From Oscillospiraceae bacterium (GTDB taxonomy: Bacteria; Bacillota; Clostridia; Oscillospirales; Oscillospiraceae): 64,000 nt of DNA. Each line of letters starts with the position of its first letter. The first letter of the stretch is position 1. Location of the stretch: NCBI GenBank assembly GCA_910575265.1, contig CAJTEA010000005.1, positions 1-64,000 of the forward strand, given 5' to 3'. Positions 7,075 to 16,575 of this stretch are shown piece after piece. Made by a program: the position numbers and the translations under genes. The notes beneath the pieces were generated by a model that was not told the DNA's origin, did not search any database, and saw only the letters and a list, made by a program, of their open reading frames with translations.

Positions 7075-9438
7075 GCTTTGATTTCCTCCTTGATTTATAG
7101 TTTCCTTCAACTCCAGGGGACAGGCGCCATTACAGGCGGGAGCCGCCGGAGTGTCAGACCGGAATCCGCTCTTGAAAAAGCGCAGGCGCAGAGCGTTGGT
7201 CACCACCGTCACCGAGCTCAGGCTCATGGCGGCGGAGGCGAACATGGGGTTAAGCTGCCAGTTCAGGGCGTAGTAGAACACACCGGCGGCCAGCGGGATA
7301 CAAAGGGCGTTATAGAAGAACGCCCAGAACAGGTTCTGCTTGATGTTCCGGATGGTGGCCCGGGACAGCTCCACGGCGGCGGCTACGTCCAGCAAGTCGG
7401 ACTTCATCAGCACGATATCGGCGCTCTCAATGGCCACATCGGTGCCAGCGCCGATGGCCAGACCCACCTCCGCCCGGGCCAGGGCGGGGGCGTCGTTGAT
7501 GCCGTCCCCCACCATGGCCACTTTTTTGCCCGCCTCTTGAAGGCTGGCAATCTTTCGCTCCTTGTCTTGGGGCAGCACCTCGGCCAGCACCGAGCTCACC
7601 CCCAGCTCCTTGCCGATGGCCTCGGCTGTACGGCGGTTGTCGCCGGTGAGCATGACCACCGCCAGCCCCAGCTCCTGGAAAGCGGCCACCGCCCGGGCGC
7701 TGGAGGGCTTGGGCGTATCGGCCACCGCGATAACTCCAAGTAATTTCTCACTTGTCTCGTCCGCGAAGTAGAGCGGCGTTTTGCCCTGCGCGGCCAGCGC
7801 GTCCGCCTTCTCGGCCCAAGGCCCCAGGCTGATGCCCGCCTCCTCCACCATAGCCCGGTTGCCGCCAATCAGGGTACTGCCGTCCAGCTCCGCCCGGACG
7901 CCCCGGCCATGGACGGCGGTGAATCCTCTTACCGAGGTAATAGCCAGATTCCGCTTCTCCGCTTCCTCCACAATGGCGGCGGCTAAGGGGTGCTCCGAAG
8001 GCCCCTCTAGGCAGTAGGCCAGGGTAAGCAGAGCTGTTTCCTCGCTGCCTGAAGCGGGCAGAATATCGGTGACCACCGGCTTTCCCTGGGTGAGAGTGCC
8101 TGTCTTGTCCAGAACGATTGTGTCAATGGTGTGAAGGGTCTCCAAAGCCTCGGCGGACTTGATGAGGATACCGTTTTCCGCTCCCTTGCCGGTCCCCACC
8201 ATGATCGCGACAGGGGTAGCCAGCCCCAGCGCGCAGGGACAGGAGATGACCAGCACAGCCACACCGGCGGTAAGAGCCTGGGTGACGGTGTGTCCGGTCA
8301 GCAGCCATGCCGCGGCGGCGACCAGGGCAATCCCCATGACCACTGGAACAAAAATACCAGACACTTTGTCGGCCAGCTTGGCGATGGGAGCCTTAGACGC
8401 GCTGGCCTCCTCCACCAGGCGGATCATCTGGGCCAGGGTGGTATCCTCCCCCACCCGGCTGGCCTCAAAGGTAAAGAAGCCCGACCGGTTGATGGAGGCG
8501 GCGGCCACCTTGTCCCCCGGGCCCTTGTCCACGGGGAGGGACTCGCCGGTGAGGGCACTCTCGTCAACGGCGGACTGCCCCTCCACGATCACGCCGTCCA
8601 CCGGGATGGACTGGCCGGGCCGGACCACCACCCGGTCTCCCACCCGCACCTCCTCCACCGGAAGCTCCACTTCCGTACCATCCCGAATCACGGCGGCGGT
8701 TTTAGGAGCCAGGTCCATCAGTCGGGTAATGGCCTCGCCGGTTCTGCCCTTGGACCGGGTCTCCAAAAATTTGCCCAGGGTGACCAGCGTGAGAATCATA
8801 CCGGCGGATTCAAAATACAGGTCCATATGGTATTTGGCTACCCGGTCCATATCCCCGTGGCCCAGACCATAGCCCATCTGGTAGATGGCGAATACGCCAT
8901 ATACCACAGCGGCGGCGGAGCCCACCGCAATCAGGGAATCCATATTCGGAGCCCGATTCCAGAGTGTTTTAAATCCAACCTTATAATACTTATCGTTGAT
9001 ATACAAAATGGGAAGGGTAAGCAGCAGCTGGGTCAACCCGAAGGTCACCGCGTTTTCGTGGCCCAGCAGCAGGGCGGGCAGAGGCGCTCCCATCATGTGG
9101 CCCATAGAGATATAAAACAGCGGAATCAAAAAAACAAACGACCAGATCATCCGCCGCTTCATGGAGGCCAGCTCCTTGGCCACGGTATCCTCCCCAGAGA
9201 CGGCCTGGTCCTTTGCCCCCGCCTTCTCCGGCAGGGCAGCTCCGTATCCAGACTGTATTACCGCCTGAATAATATCCTGGGCGGAGAGGACCGCTTCGTC
9301 AAACTCCGCTGTCATGGAGTTGGTCATCAGGCTGACAGAGGCGGTTTTCACCCCCTCCAGCTTGTTGACCGCCTTCTCCACATGGGCGGAACAGGCGGAA
9401 CAGGTCATACCTGTGATGTTAAATTTTTGTTTTGCCAT
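6865..9438 (-). CDS. copA: Copper-exporting P1B-type ATPase with a C-terminal CopZ-like domain
   Basis: It exports Cu(I) across the membrane using ATP. The 857-residue protein has an N-terminal metal-binding domain (Cys13-x-x-Cys16), actuator TGES (297-300), the transport motif Cys400-Pro-Cys402, phosphorylated Asp444 in DKTGT, SEHP (481-484) and GDGIND (from about 644). Unusually, residues 789-857 add a second complete metal-binding domain (Cys800-x-x-Cys803) like the CopZ chaperone. I chose ATG 9438, after an AGGTG site; 9483 would add 15 residues. csoR follows with a four-base overlap. Confidence 0.93.
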   Translation of the reverse strand: MAKQKFNITGMTCSACSAHVEKAVNKLEGVKTASVSLMTNSMTAEFDEAVLSAQDIIQAVIQSGYGAALPEKAGAKDQAVSGEDTVAKELASMKRRMIWSFVFLIPLFYISMGHMMGAPLPALLLGHENAVTFGLTQLLLTLPILYINDKYYKVGFKTLWNRAPNMDSLIAVGSAAAVVYGVFAIYQMGYGLGHGDMDRVAKYHMDLYFESAGMILTLVTLGKFLETRSKGRTGEAITRLMDLAPKTAAVIRDGTEVELPVEEVRVGDRVVVRPGQSIPVDGVIVEGQSAVDESALTGESLPVDKGPGDKVAAASINRSGFFTFEASRVGEDTTLAQMIRLVEEASASKAPIAKLADKVSGIFVPVVMGIALVAAAAWLLTGHTVTQALTAGVAVLVISCPCALGLATPVAIMVGTGKGAENGILIKSAEALETLHTIDTIVLDKTGTLTQGKPVVTDILPASGSEETALLTLAYCLEGPSEHPLAAAIVEEAEKRNLAITSVRGFTAVHGRGVRAELDGSTLIGGNRAMVEEAGISLGPWAEKADALAAQGKTPLYFADETSEKLLGVIAVADTPKPSSARAVAAFQELGLAVVMLTGDNRRTAEAIGKELGVSSVLAEVLPQDKERKIASLQEAGKKVAMVGDGINDAPALARAEVGLAIGAGTDVAIESADIVLMKSDLLDVAAAVELSRATIRNIKQNLFWAFFYNALCIPLAAGVFYYALNWQLNPMFASAAMSLSSVTVVTNALRLRFFKSGFRSDTPAAPACNGACPLELKETINQGGNQSMNKTMKIEGMMCAHCTGRVEKALSAIDGVSAVEMSLEGKSATLTLSKDVDNQVLTDAVTQAGYEVVAVQ

Positions 9439-9477
9439 TTTTTCACCTGACTTTCCAAGTGTCTGCACTTCATATCC

Positions 9478-9529
9478 CCCCACCCCAGGGGGGTGTATCT
9501 ACTATAGTACATCTTTCCCGCTCTGTCAA
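9478..9529 (-). promoter_or_regulatory. copA-csoR promoter with CsoR-like operator
   Basis: On the minus strand: -35 TTGACA (9529-9524), 17-bp spacer, -10 TATAGT (9506-9501). At the predicted start site lies a GC-rich interrupted palindrome (CACCCC 9481-9486, GGGGTG 9489-9494) flanked by TAT, which resembles known CsoR operators. Confidence 0.7.
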
Positions 9530-9551
9530 GTATCAGTTTGGATTTTCTCTC

Positions 9552-10307
9552 TCAATTTATACGCGGGTCCTTCCTATGCCGCGCCTTTTCCTCCACCCAA
9601 TAGGCGGTGTAGGGCCGGCCCAGCTGATAGCCCAGCTTCCGGGCCAGAGACAGAGAGCGGCTGTCGTGGGCGTCCCAACCCGGGTAGATGCCCCGGGTCA
9701 AACACTCCAGAATCAGCTTTGCTCCGCAGGCGGTGGCCAGGCCCAGACGTCGGAAATCCGGGTGGGTGTCAATTTCAATCTCGATTGCCCCGTCACAGGC
9801 GGCGTAGGAGGCGGCCCCCGATACCAGCAGGCCGCCTCGCGTGACTACAAAGCCTAAGCCCCGCTTCAGAAAATCCGCATCGTCCGCGAAGCAACCGCAA
9901 AGATCCCAGGCCCATTCCTCCTCTATCAGTGTCAAGTAAATCTCCCTTTCAATGGGGCGAAGCAAAAAGCCTTGGGGCAGAGCTCTTGTAAAGTCAGTCA
10001 GCTTGCTTCGGTTGAATTGTTCTGGCTCGTGCCGGGTGGCGTATCGGGTGAAAGGTACCGCCCTCTCTCCCAGAATGTCCTGAATCAGGCGATCCCATCC
10101 TCCGCTTCCGGGGACCAGGATGGGAGCATCCGCCTGATTCACCAGCTCCTGGACCGGCTTGCCCGCCAGAAAGCAGAAGTCCCCGATGGAGGCCATGGCG
10201 CTGTCCTCCCCATGGGCCGTGACGCGGCCCATCCACCCCTGGAGGCAGGCCCGCGTCATGGGGGCGTCCCAGCCCGCAAACAGTCTCTCAAGCGCTATTT
10301 GATCCAT
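9552..10307 (-). CDS. GNAT-family N-acetyltransferase
   Basis: A 251-residue protein with a C-terminal GNAT fold: the acetyl-CoA-binding segment is visible as HPDFRRLGLATACG (about residues 188-201). Its long N-terminal half and GFVV/GAASYA strands resemble the GNAT_acetyltran group that includes the zwittermicin-resistance enzyme ZmaR. The substrate is unknown. I chose ATG 10307, after an AGGAG site; an upstream in-frame start (10397) lacks support. It sits last in the minus-strand run after yjfB, separated by a hairpin. Confidence 0.75.
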   Translation of the reverse strand: MDQIALERLFAGWDAPMTRACLQGWMGRVTAHGEDSAMASIGDFCFLAGKPVQELVNQADAPILVPGSGGWDRLIQDILGERAVPFTRYATRHEPEQFNRSKLTDFTRALPQGFLLRPIEREIYLTLIEEEWAWDLCGCFADDADFLKRGLGFVVTRGGLLVSGAASYAACDGAIEIEIDTHPDFRRLGLATACGAKLILECLTRGIYPGWDAHDSRSLSLARKLGYQLGRPYTAYWVEEKARHRKDPRIN

Positions 10308-10331
10308 TTTCCGATCTCCTCTCGCGCAGAT

Positions 10332-10368
10332 AGAAAGCGGCATGAGGCAACGCCTCACACCGCTTTCT
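10332..10368 (-). terminator. Strong hairpin between yjfB and the GNAT gene
   Basis: An outer AGAAAGCGG/CCGCTTTCT stem and an inner TGAGGC/GCCTCA stem. The following minus-strand sequence is only moderately T-rich, so termination may be partial. Confidence 0.45.
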
Positions 10369-10393
10369 GATGTTGGAACGATCTGCCGGACTG

Positions 10394-10549
10394 TCACGCC
10401 CAGACGTCGAAGCCATACTGGGCAGGCGCGGGCACATCGGACAGCATCTCAATCATCTCCTGCGCCTGACTTTCCGCATCCTGCATGGACATCTTCATCA
10501 GGGCAAAGGCGTAATTGGTCTGGAACTGCATAGCGCTGATACCACCCAT
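10394..10549 (-). CDS. YjfB-like putative motility protein (51 aa)
   Basis: A 51-residue protein starting MGGISAMQFQTNYAFALMKM, which matches the pattern of the YjfB_motility family (small putative motility proteins of Firmicutes). The amphipathic helix is followed by a short Pro/Ala tail. It has a strong GGGAGGG site 7 nt before ATG. It is preceded by a sigma-28-type promoter (10596-10622), which supports co-regulation with late flagellar genes. The molecular function is not established. Confidence 0.75.
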   Translation of the reverse strand: MGGISAMQFQTNYAFALMKMSMQDAESQAQEMIEMLSDVPAPAQYGFDVWA

Positions 10550-10595
10550 TTGTGTCCCTCCCTTCCAAATAAAATCGGATGTCGCTCCATTCTGA

Positions 10596-10622
10596 TTATC
10601 GACAAAATCTCATTCACTCTTA
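10596..10622 (-). promoter_or_regulatory. Sigma-28-type promoter of the yjfB-like gene
   Basis: On the minus strand: -35 TAAG (10622-10619), 15-bp spacer, -10 GTCGATAA (10603-10596). This matches the sigma-28 consensus TAAA-N15-GCCGATAA at 3 of 4 and 7 of 8 positions. Confidence 0.65.
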
Positions 10623-10642
10623 AGTATCCGGCAAAACTTTAC

Positions 10643-11545
10643 TCACTTCAGCTCTGTGATAATGGTGTTGTCATCCGGGTCCATACGGTAAACATGCTGC
10701 TGATCGCCGCTGAGGAAGATGATACCCGCCAAGGAATAGCTGTCCCCCGCCTCATAGATGTGGAAGCGGCGGCAGTCCATCCCGTCGATTTTTACAAATC
10801 CCTCAATGGGGTAGATATCATATTCATCCATGGAGCTTCCGGGCAGAGCCAGCTGAGAGGGAGTCATAGACTGAATCTTCTCCATCTGCTCGTTGACGCT
10901 GGCAGGCTTCGGCGGCTCTACCTTTTCGGGCTCACGCAGCTGTCCCTCGGGGGTGGATACGCGGACGGCCAGATTGTCGCTGGCCTCCGACCAGCCGATG
11001 ACCAGCTGGAACACGCGGCCCTCCACAACAGAATTCCGGGCCAGAATCAGCGCTCCCTCGGCGTCCTCCAGCTCCGGCCGTTCCTCCTGAATCAGGTAGG
11101 TTTCATCCACCAGGCTGAACCCTTCCTCGCCGCCCAGCGTCAGGTCCAAATAGCGGTTCATGATGGTGGCGGCGCCCTCCAGCTCATAGATGTAGGTCAG
11201 CCGGCCTTCCTCCTCCGCCTTCGACTTTTCCGGGGTGGTGCGCAGCGCGATCAGTTCCCCCTCGCCCTCCTCCAGAATGGTGTCCAGAGAGGGGACGGTG
11301 TCCTCGCCGACGGTGTAGGCCTCCACCCCCTTCTTGGGAATTTTCTCCTCCACCTCAGAAGTGTCCCCCTCGCTGCCACCGCCGATCAGGTTGACGCCAA
11401 ACCGCGGGAGGATGAACAGAACCACCGCCGCCGCGACCGCGGCCACCAAAACCAGCAGAATGGGGATGAGAAGGAGCTTTTTTTTGCCCTTCTTCCCCGT
11501 TTTTTCAGGTTTTTCGGCCTTCGCCTTCTTTTCTTTCTTTGCCAA
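10643..11545 (-). CDS. Membrane-anchored protein of unknown function
   Basis: A 300-residue protein with a strongly basic cytoplasmic N-terminus (about residues 1-23, mostly Lys), one transmembrane helix (about 24-47) and an acidic extracytoplasmic region of about 250 residues. I recognise no domain. It lies 14 nt after the FtsA-like gene and probably shares its transcript, so it could be a membrane partner of that ATPase. That link rests only on gene order. Confidence 0.6.
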   Translation of the reverse strand: MAKKEKKAKAEKPEKTGKKGKKKLLLIPILLVLVAAVAAAVVLFILPRFGVNLIGGGSEGDTSEVEEKIPKKGVEAYTVGEDTVPSLDTILEEGEGELIALRTTPEKSKAEEEGRLTYIYELEGAATIMNRYLDLTLGGEEGFSLVDETYLIQEERPELEDAEGALILARNSVVEGRVFQLVIGWSEASDNLAVRVSTPEGQLREPEKVEPPKPASVNEQMEKIQSMTPSQLALPGSSMDEYDIYPIEGFVKIDGMDCRRFHIYEAGDSYSLAGIIFLSGDQQHVYRMDPDDNTIITELK

Positions 11546-11559
11546 AATCGATCACTCCA

Positions 11560-13620
11560 TTACGTTTCCAAATAACGGATGACAACGTCATCCCGAGCCT
11601 TCAGCTCCTGCATAAAGGAACAGTTGCTCCCGTTGACCTGCAGCTCGACGCCGCGGTCCAGATTATCAAAATCAATGCCGGAGTGTTCCAGCAGGTCCAT
11701 TACGTAGTAAGGTGCGCCCTCCTCCTTGGCGGGCAGGACCAGCGACTGCCCATTGAGCACCACCTGAATCGGTTTTCCCATAACAGGCTGAGGGGCGGCG
11801 GGCGAAGTTGGGGGGACCACTACCTCTTCTGACTTCGGGGCGGAAGAAACGGGCCTTTGCTCCTTTTGTTCAGGGCGCTTGGGGCGCTCCGCCGCCCTTG
11901 CCGGCTCCGTCCGGGGCGCTTCCGCGCGCGGGGTGGGTTCCGCCATCTTGGGCGCCTCCACCCGCTGGGGCATCCGCGCCTCCGCCGCCTCCGCTTTCCG
12001 CGGTTCTGGGGCGGAAGGGGTGGACGGTGAACGGCGAACCGGCTGGTCAGAGGTGCTGATCTGGTCGCCAGTGTTCAGCGGCGTATCCAGATCAGCCCAC
12101 CGTCCATTGACGGTAACACCCCGGGCAAAATCCGCCCCCAGCAGGTCCTTTAAGGTCCGTTGAGCCGGTATGCCGGGCACCGCCGGCGTAAACTGAATGC
12201 TGTCCCCGGCATAAACCAGAGTGGAGGGGGCCGTCTCCTGCCCATTCAGCAGCAGCGAACAGGGTGCGGCGGGCTGACCCCGGAAGGTCATCCTCTGCCC
12301 ATCCACCGTTACGCTCAGGTTTTTCCCCGTTCGGCCCACCAGGTCGGCGGAGGTATAGCCGTTCATCATCAGCAGCTCCAGCACGGTCAGCGAACCGCTT
12401 CGGAAGAGCTTGGCGGGCTGGCCGTTGAGCATGATTCGGTAGCTGTCGCTGATCAGCCCCAGACCGGCTGACACCGCAATCCCCAGAGGGGTGGCCAGCT
12501 CCGGGTCGTTCAGGTCATACTCCTCCGAGAAGGCGGTAATATCATAGTTGCTACCCGCCAGCGCCACCCGGTTGTCATCCATATCCAGCGCCTCGGCCAC
12601 CAGCTCCCGGAGACCGTCCAGCTTGCTGCCGCCTCCGGCCAGGAACAGGGCGGAGGGCGATCCGCCGTTGAGAGCGGTCACCCGCTGGGCGATCTCCTGG
12701 GCCAGAATCCGGGCGGGCTTCTGTACCGCCTGACGGATCTCGGATCCGGAGACCGCCTGCTCCAGGCCCAGCACATCCCGGTAGGAGACGGAGGGCTCGT
12801 TCATCTGGGTTTTCATCCGCTCCGCTGTGGCGAAGGGGATCAGATACAGGCGCATCAGCTCCTCGGTGATCTCGTCCCCAGCGATGGTAGCCATGGTATA
12901 GCCCACCACGGTGCCGTCCCGGCAGACCGCAATATCCGAGGTGCCCGCCCCAATATCGGCCAGCACTAAATTGAGCAGGCGCAAATCCGCGGGGATGGCC
13001 GCGTTGAGGGCGGCGATGGGCTCCAGGGTCAGGCTGGCGACCTCCAATCCAGAGGACTCCACCACAGCGTAGAGGCTCTCCACCACCTCGCCGGGGAGAA
13101 AGGTCGCCACCACGTCGGCCTCCAGCAGCTGTCCATTGTGGCCGCGCAGGGTGGTCATGGGGTAATGGTCCAGCCGGTAGCCTGAAACAGTGTAGCCCAC
13201 CAGATAGAACCTGCGTTGCTCATCGGGGCTCTGCCCAATCTGGGCTTCCGCGTCAGAGACGGCGCCGCTCTCCAGACGGCTGATCGCGTCGTCGGTCACC
13301 CGGGTCACCTCGGGGTACTCCATGGAGTAGCTGCCCTGCTCGGTGCGCAGGGCGCGGCCGGCGGCCGCCACGCAAACCCGCTCCAGGGTACAGTCCAGCC
13401 GCTCCTCCAGCCGGTCGGTCACCCGGCGGGCTATTTTGGCCACCTGGGCAATATCCTCAATCTGGCCGTCCAGCATGGCCCGCTTCCCGTGCTCCTCCTT
13501 CTCAATGGCCAGCACCTGAAAGCGCTCGTCCACCACCTGACCCACAACGCCAATAATGCTCCGGGTCCCGATGTCCAGCGCGAACACCATCTCACTGCTC
13601 TGGGGTTTTCTTTTTGCCAT
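11560..13620 (-). CDS. FtsA-like actin-fold ATPase with long C-terminal extension
   Basis: A 686-residue protein. The first 390 residues or so follow the FtsA/PilM actin-like fold: phosphate-1 motif FALDIGTRSIIGVVG, phosphate-2 LADIGAGTSDIAV and adenosine motif FLAGGGSKLDGL. FtsA is normally about 420 residues. Here a C-terminal region of about 290 residues adds beta-rich segments (two with a VxLNGQ pattern, possibly repeated modules) separated by a Pro/Ala/Glu linker. No ftsZ is adjacent. It sits between a chemoreceptor and a membrane protein, so it may anchor a membrane assembly other than the division ring. Confidence 0.7.
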   Translation of the reverse strand: MAKRKPQSSEMVFALDIGTRSIIGVVGQVVDERFQVLAIEKEEHGKRAMLDGQIEDIAQVAKIARRVTDRLEERLDCTLERVCVAAAGRALRTEQGSYSMEYPEVTRVTDDAISRLESGAVSDAEAQIGQSPDEQRRFYLVGYTVSGYRLDHYPMTTLRGHNGQLLEADVVATFLPGEVVESLYAVVESSGLEVASLTLEPIAALNAAIPADLRLLNLVLADIGAGTSDIAVCRDGTVVGYTMATIAGDEITEELMRLYLIPFATAERMKTQMNEPSVSYRDVLGLEQAVSGSEIRQAVQKPARILAQEIAQRVTALNGGSPSALFLAGGGSKLDGLRELVAEALDMDDNRVALAGSNYDITAFSEEYDLNDPELATPLGIAVSAGLGLISDSYRIMLNGQPAKLFRSGSLTVLELLMMNGYTSADLVGRTGKNLSVTVDGQRMTFRGQPAAPCSLLLNGQETAPSTLVYAGDSIQFTPAVPGIPAQRTLKDLLGADFARGVTVNGRWADLDTPLNTGDQISTSDQPVRRSPSTPSAPEPRKAEAAEARMPQRVEAPKMAEPTPRAEAPRTEPARAAERPKRPEQKEQRPVSSAPKSEEVVVPPTSPAAPQPVMGKPIQVVLNGQSLVLPAKEEGAPYYVMDLLEHSGIDFDNLDRGVELQVNGSNCSFMQELKARDDVVIRYLET

Positions 13621-13665
13621 CCGAACTCCACCTCTTCTCCACGGTCTGTTTTATCGAATGGAGAA

Positions 13666-13693
13666 TATGGCGTCCCGAAAGCGGGACGCCATA
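13666..13693 (-). terminator. Perfect 12-bp hairpin after the chemoreceptor gene
   Basis: TATGGCGTCCCG (13666-13677) pairs with CGGGACGCCATA (13682-13693) around a four-base loop. It has no strong T-run on either side, so it may be a weak terminator or an mRNA-stabilising end. Confidence 0.45.
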
Positions 13694-13727
13694 CTTCCCT
13701 GACAGGGCGGAAACTCCGCGCCTGTTT

Positions 13728-15530
13728 TTAATATTTGCTGTTGCCAAATGGGCTGGAACTGGAGGCCGCGAAGCTGGCGTCATCATCCTCCCAGCCGGAC
13801 GCGGCGGGAGCGGCGCTGTAGGAAGTCTGGGCCTGGGGCTTGGACGAGTAGCCGCCAAAGTCCTGGCGCAGCTTGAACCGGGACAGCAGCTCCTTCATCA
13901 GAGACGCCTGACTGGACAGCTCCTCACTGGCGGCGGCGGACTCCTCGCTGGTGGCGGAGTTGGTCTGTACCACGGCGGAGATCTGATCAATGCCCTCGGT
14001 AACCTGGGCAATGGCCTGGGTCTGGCTCTCCACCGCCTGTACCACAGTTTCCATCATATCGACCACATTGTTGGTCAGTTCATTGGTCTGCCCCAGAGAC
14101 TCGGTGACCTTGCTCACAGCCTCGGCGCCCTCCTGAACGGCGGTAATGGAACCCTCGATCAGGCCCTTGGTGGCTTTGGCGGCCTCGTCAGACTTGGAGG
14201 CCAGGTTGCGCACCTCATCAGCGACGACGGCGAAGCCCTTGCCGGCGGAGCCCGCCCGGGCGGCCTCAACAGCCGCGTTCAGCGCCAGAATGTTGGTCTG
14301 GAAGGCAATGTTCTCAATGGTGGCGATGATCTTGCCAATCTCCTGAGAGGAGTTGGAAATATTGTCCATGGCTACGTTCAGCTGCTTGACGTACTCCACG
14401 CTGGTCGCCACCTGACCGCCCGCCTCGTGGACGGACTGACCGGCCTGCTCGGCGGCCTTAGCGGTCTTCTTGGCGTTCTCAGAGATATCAGTGATGGTAG
14501 CGGACAGCTCCTCAACAGCGCTGGCCTGCTCGGTGGCGCCCTGGGCCAGGGCCTGGGCGCTGTTGGACACCTGGTCGGATCCGGCGGCTACCTGATCCGC
14601 GCTCTGGCTGATCTGGCTCAGGTCATCGCTCATGCTGCGGTTAATAACCCGCACAGAAGCCAGGATCTGGCTCAGGGAACCAACATAGATCTTCTCATCC
14701 CTGGTCCGCACATCGTAGTTGCCCGAGCCCATCTCTTCCAGCATGTGGCAGGTATCACTGATACACTCACTGAGCGCTGTCTGGCTGGTACGCAGGGCGT
14801 CGCACATGTCGCCCAGCTCGTTCTTTCCGGTGTAATCCACGGGGATAGTCAGGTTACCCTGGCTGAAGCCCACCAGCGCGTTGCGCACCTGGGTGCTGGG
14901 CTCCACAATGCTCCGGATGATCTTAAAGGCCATCATCAGCACAATAAAGGTCGCGATCACCATCACCACGACAATAACCACAATGCTGATTGTGGAAATG
15001 CTGTTCTGCCGGTCAATAATCTTCTGCTGCTCCGCCTGCAGGCCCTCGGCCAGCTTGTCGCCGGCAGCGGCCGCCGCCACCAGCTTGGGAGAGCAGGAGG
15101 AAATAATCAGCTCCACCGCGTTTTCCCGACTGGCGCGGGCCACCTCGCAGATCTGCTTTGCCTCGACCTCCCATTCCTCTACCGTATCGGAAAAAGAGGT
15201 GAGCAAACTCTTATCTGTGACAGGGTAGGTCTGCTTCAGTTCGCTGAGCTTGCTGGCCAGTTCCGTAATTTTGCTGTTGGCGCTGTCCAACCCGGACAAA
15301 TCGCCGGAGAGCACCGCGTCCCGCAGATTACGGGCGGCAATGTTATAATCAATGCGGCACTCCGAAACCATCTGGTTGGCGGCGACATATTCGTCGATGA
15401 TATCCTGATAGGCATTTTTTTGTGAATTCATCACAATCAGCGACGCGATAATGATGATCGCGGAGATTAGAATGGTCGTACCAAACCCTACGATGAGGCT
15501 TTTTTTGATAGACATATTTTTAAAATTCAT
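13728..15530 (-). CDS. Methyl-accepting chemotaxis protein
   Basis: A 600-residue membrane chemoreceptor that signals to CheA. It has a first transmembrane helix (about residues 11-33), an extracytoplasmic four-helix-bundle-type sensor region (about 34-180), a second helix (about 181-205), a HAMP domain and a long cytoplasmic coiled coil with the conserved hairpin tip ([20 protein letters not shown] and [12 protein letters not shown]). The C-terminal tail is Ser/Ala-rich. The start follows AGAAGGAG. It is the only chemoreceptor in the window; the ligand is unknown. Confidence 0.93.
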   Translation of the reverse strand: MNFKNMSIKKSLIVGFGTTILISAIIIIASLIVMNSQKNAYQDIIDEYVAANQMVSECRIDYNIAARNLRDAVLSGDLSGLDSANSKITELASKLSELKQTYPVTDKSLLTSFSDTVEEWEVEAKQICEVARASRENAVELIISSCSPKLVAAAAAGDKLAEGLQAEQQKIIDRQNSISTISIVVIVVVMVIATFIVLMMAFKIIRSIVEPSTQVRNALVGFSQGNLTIPVDYTGKNELGDMCDALRTSQTALSECISDTCHMLEEMGSGNYDVRTRDEKIYVGSLSQILASVRVINRSMSDDLSQISQSADQVAAGSDQVSNSAQALAQGATEQASAVEELSATITDISENAKKTAKAAEQAGQSVHEAGGQVATSVEYVKQLNVAMDNISNSSQEIGKIIATIENIAFQTNILALNAAVEAARAGSAGKGFAVVADEVRNLASKSDEAAKATKGLIEGSITAVQEGAEAVSKVTESLGQTNELTNNVVDMMETVVQAVESQTQAIAQVTEGIDQISAVVQTNSATSEESAAASEELSSQASLMKELLSRFKLRQDFGGYSSKPQAQTSYSAAPAASGWEDDDASFAASSSSPFGNSKY

Positions 15531-15714
15531 ATGTAGCTCTCCTTCTATTTTGTTCCATAGCCTTTCTCTGGTTCGGCTTTGGAAATACTACAGTATTGAT
15601 TGCTTTCAGCCCTATGAAAGCCCTGGGTGTCCGCGCTGATTCGCCCTGCGGACCGGTCTGCCAGCAGCACTCATAATCCCACTCCTTACCTTTCTCATAT
15701 ATTTTTCATGTATT
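15531..15714 (-). other. Leader region before the chemoreceptor, with tiny ORF and hairpins
   Basis: A 20-codon ORF (15674-15612) begins with ATG after a good AAGGAG site. Two hairpins follow or overlap it: GTCCGC/GCGGAC (15629-15653) and GCTTTCA/TGAAAGC (15602-15621), whose loop holds the ORF stop codon. This resembles a translated leader, but no amino-acid run suggests classical attenuation. I saw no known riboswitch and no clear promoter. Confidence 0.3.
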
Positions 15715-16425
15715 TTATACGATATCACCGTACCGGCCATTTTTCACATCTCCGGCCAGCTTCCCGTCAACCAGGGTTACCACCCGCCGCCGCATGATGT
15801 TTACATACTGACTGGCGTGGGTCGCCATGATGATGGTTGTGCCCCGACTGTTCAGCTCGTTGAGCAGATGCATCATATCCCAGATATTGTCGTCATCCAG
15901 GTTGGCTGTCAGCTCATCCAGCAGGAGAATGGGCGGACTGCTGAGCATGGCCCGGGCCAGCTCCACCCGGCGCACCTCGCCGATGGACAGCTGGGCGGGG
16001 TAGCAGTCCCCCACAGTGGGCAACCCCACCAGCCCCAGCGCCTTTTCCGCCGCGGCTTTGCTTTTGCGCTGCATTCCGCTGGCCCGCCCCGCCACCATCA
16101 GGTTCTCCATAATGGTGCGCTTGCGGATCAGCAGTGTCTGCTGGCTGACGATGCCAAAGGTCCGGGCCAGCCGGGCGCGCCATGGGCCGAAAAGCCGGGA
16201 TACATTCATATCGTCCACATAGACCGACCCTTCGTCCGGAGACAGCTCCCCACCGATCAGCTTGAGCATGGTGCTCTTTCCCGCGCCGCTGCTTCCGATC
16301 AGGAATACAAACTCGCCCTGCTCCACGGTCAGATTCAGCTCCCGCACCGCGTAGTGCTTTCGCTTATCCCGCTTATCCTCTGACTTATACAGTTTTGACG
16401 CATTTTCCAGACGTACTACCGCCAT
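15715..16425 (-). CDS. FtsE-like ABC transporter ATPase
   Basis: A 236-residue ABC ATPase. Walker A GSSGAGKST (44-52), Q-loop SQQ (94-96), signature LSIGE (146-150, instead of LSGGQ/E), Walker B ILLLDE (166-171) and the switch His in MATHAS are all present. Its length and order are FtsE-like (the ATPase that with FtsX activates peptidoglycan hydrolases), but no FtsX-like permease is nearby. A C39-like peptidase gene is divergent from it. The start ATG follows a weak AAGGGG site. Confidence 0.75.
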   Translation of the reverse strand: MAVVRLENASKLYKSEDKRDKRKHYAVRELNLTVEQGEFVFLIGSSGAGKSTMLKLIGGELSPDEGSVYVDDMNVSRLFGPWRARLARTFGIVSQQTLLIRKRTIMENLMVAGRASGMQRKSKAAAEKALGLVGLPTVGDCYPAQLSIGEVRRVELARAMLSSPPILLLDELTANLDDDNIWDMMHLLNELNSRGTTIIMATHASQYVNIMRRRVVTLVDGKLAGDVKNGRYGDIV

Positions 16426-16482
16426 TTAAAAGAGCCCCTTGATCTGCTATGACGCCGTGGCCCGGTTTCCGTGGGGACGCCG

Positions 16483-16525
16483 CCATAATTTTATGGTTTC
16501 AAAATCTCGCCACTTGTAGTATAAT
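16483..16525 (+). promoter_or_regulatory. Promoter of the C39-like gene with adjacent palindrome
   Basis: -10 TATAAT (16520-16525), 17-bp spacer and a weak -35 TTTCAA (16497-16502). A 14-nt palindrome (CCATAATTTTATGG, 16483-16496) abuts the -35 between the divergent ABC and peptidase genes and could be an operator. Confidence 0.5.
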
Positions 16526-16575
16526 CTTTTTTGCCTGAAATGAAAAGGGTTATTTTTATTTTTTTGGGGGTTGAC

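Noticed and set aside
15531-15714. c-di-GMP riboswitch before the chemoreceptor
   Set aside because: The conserved core of the GEMM-I class is not present.
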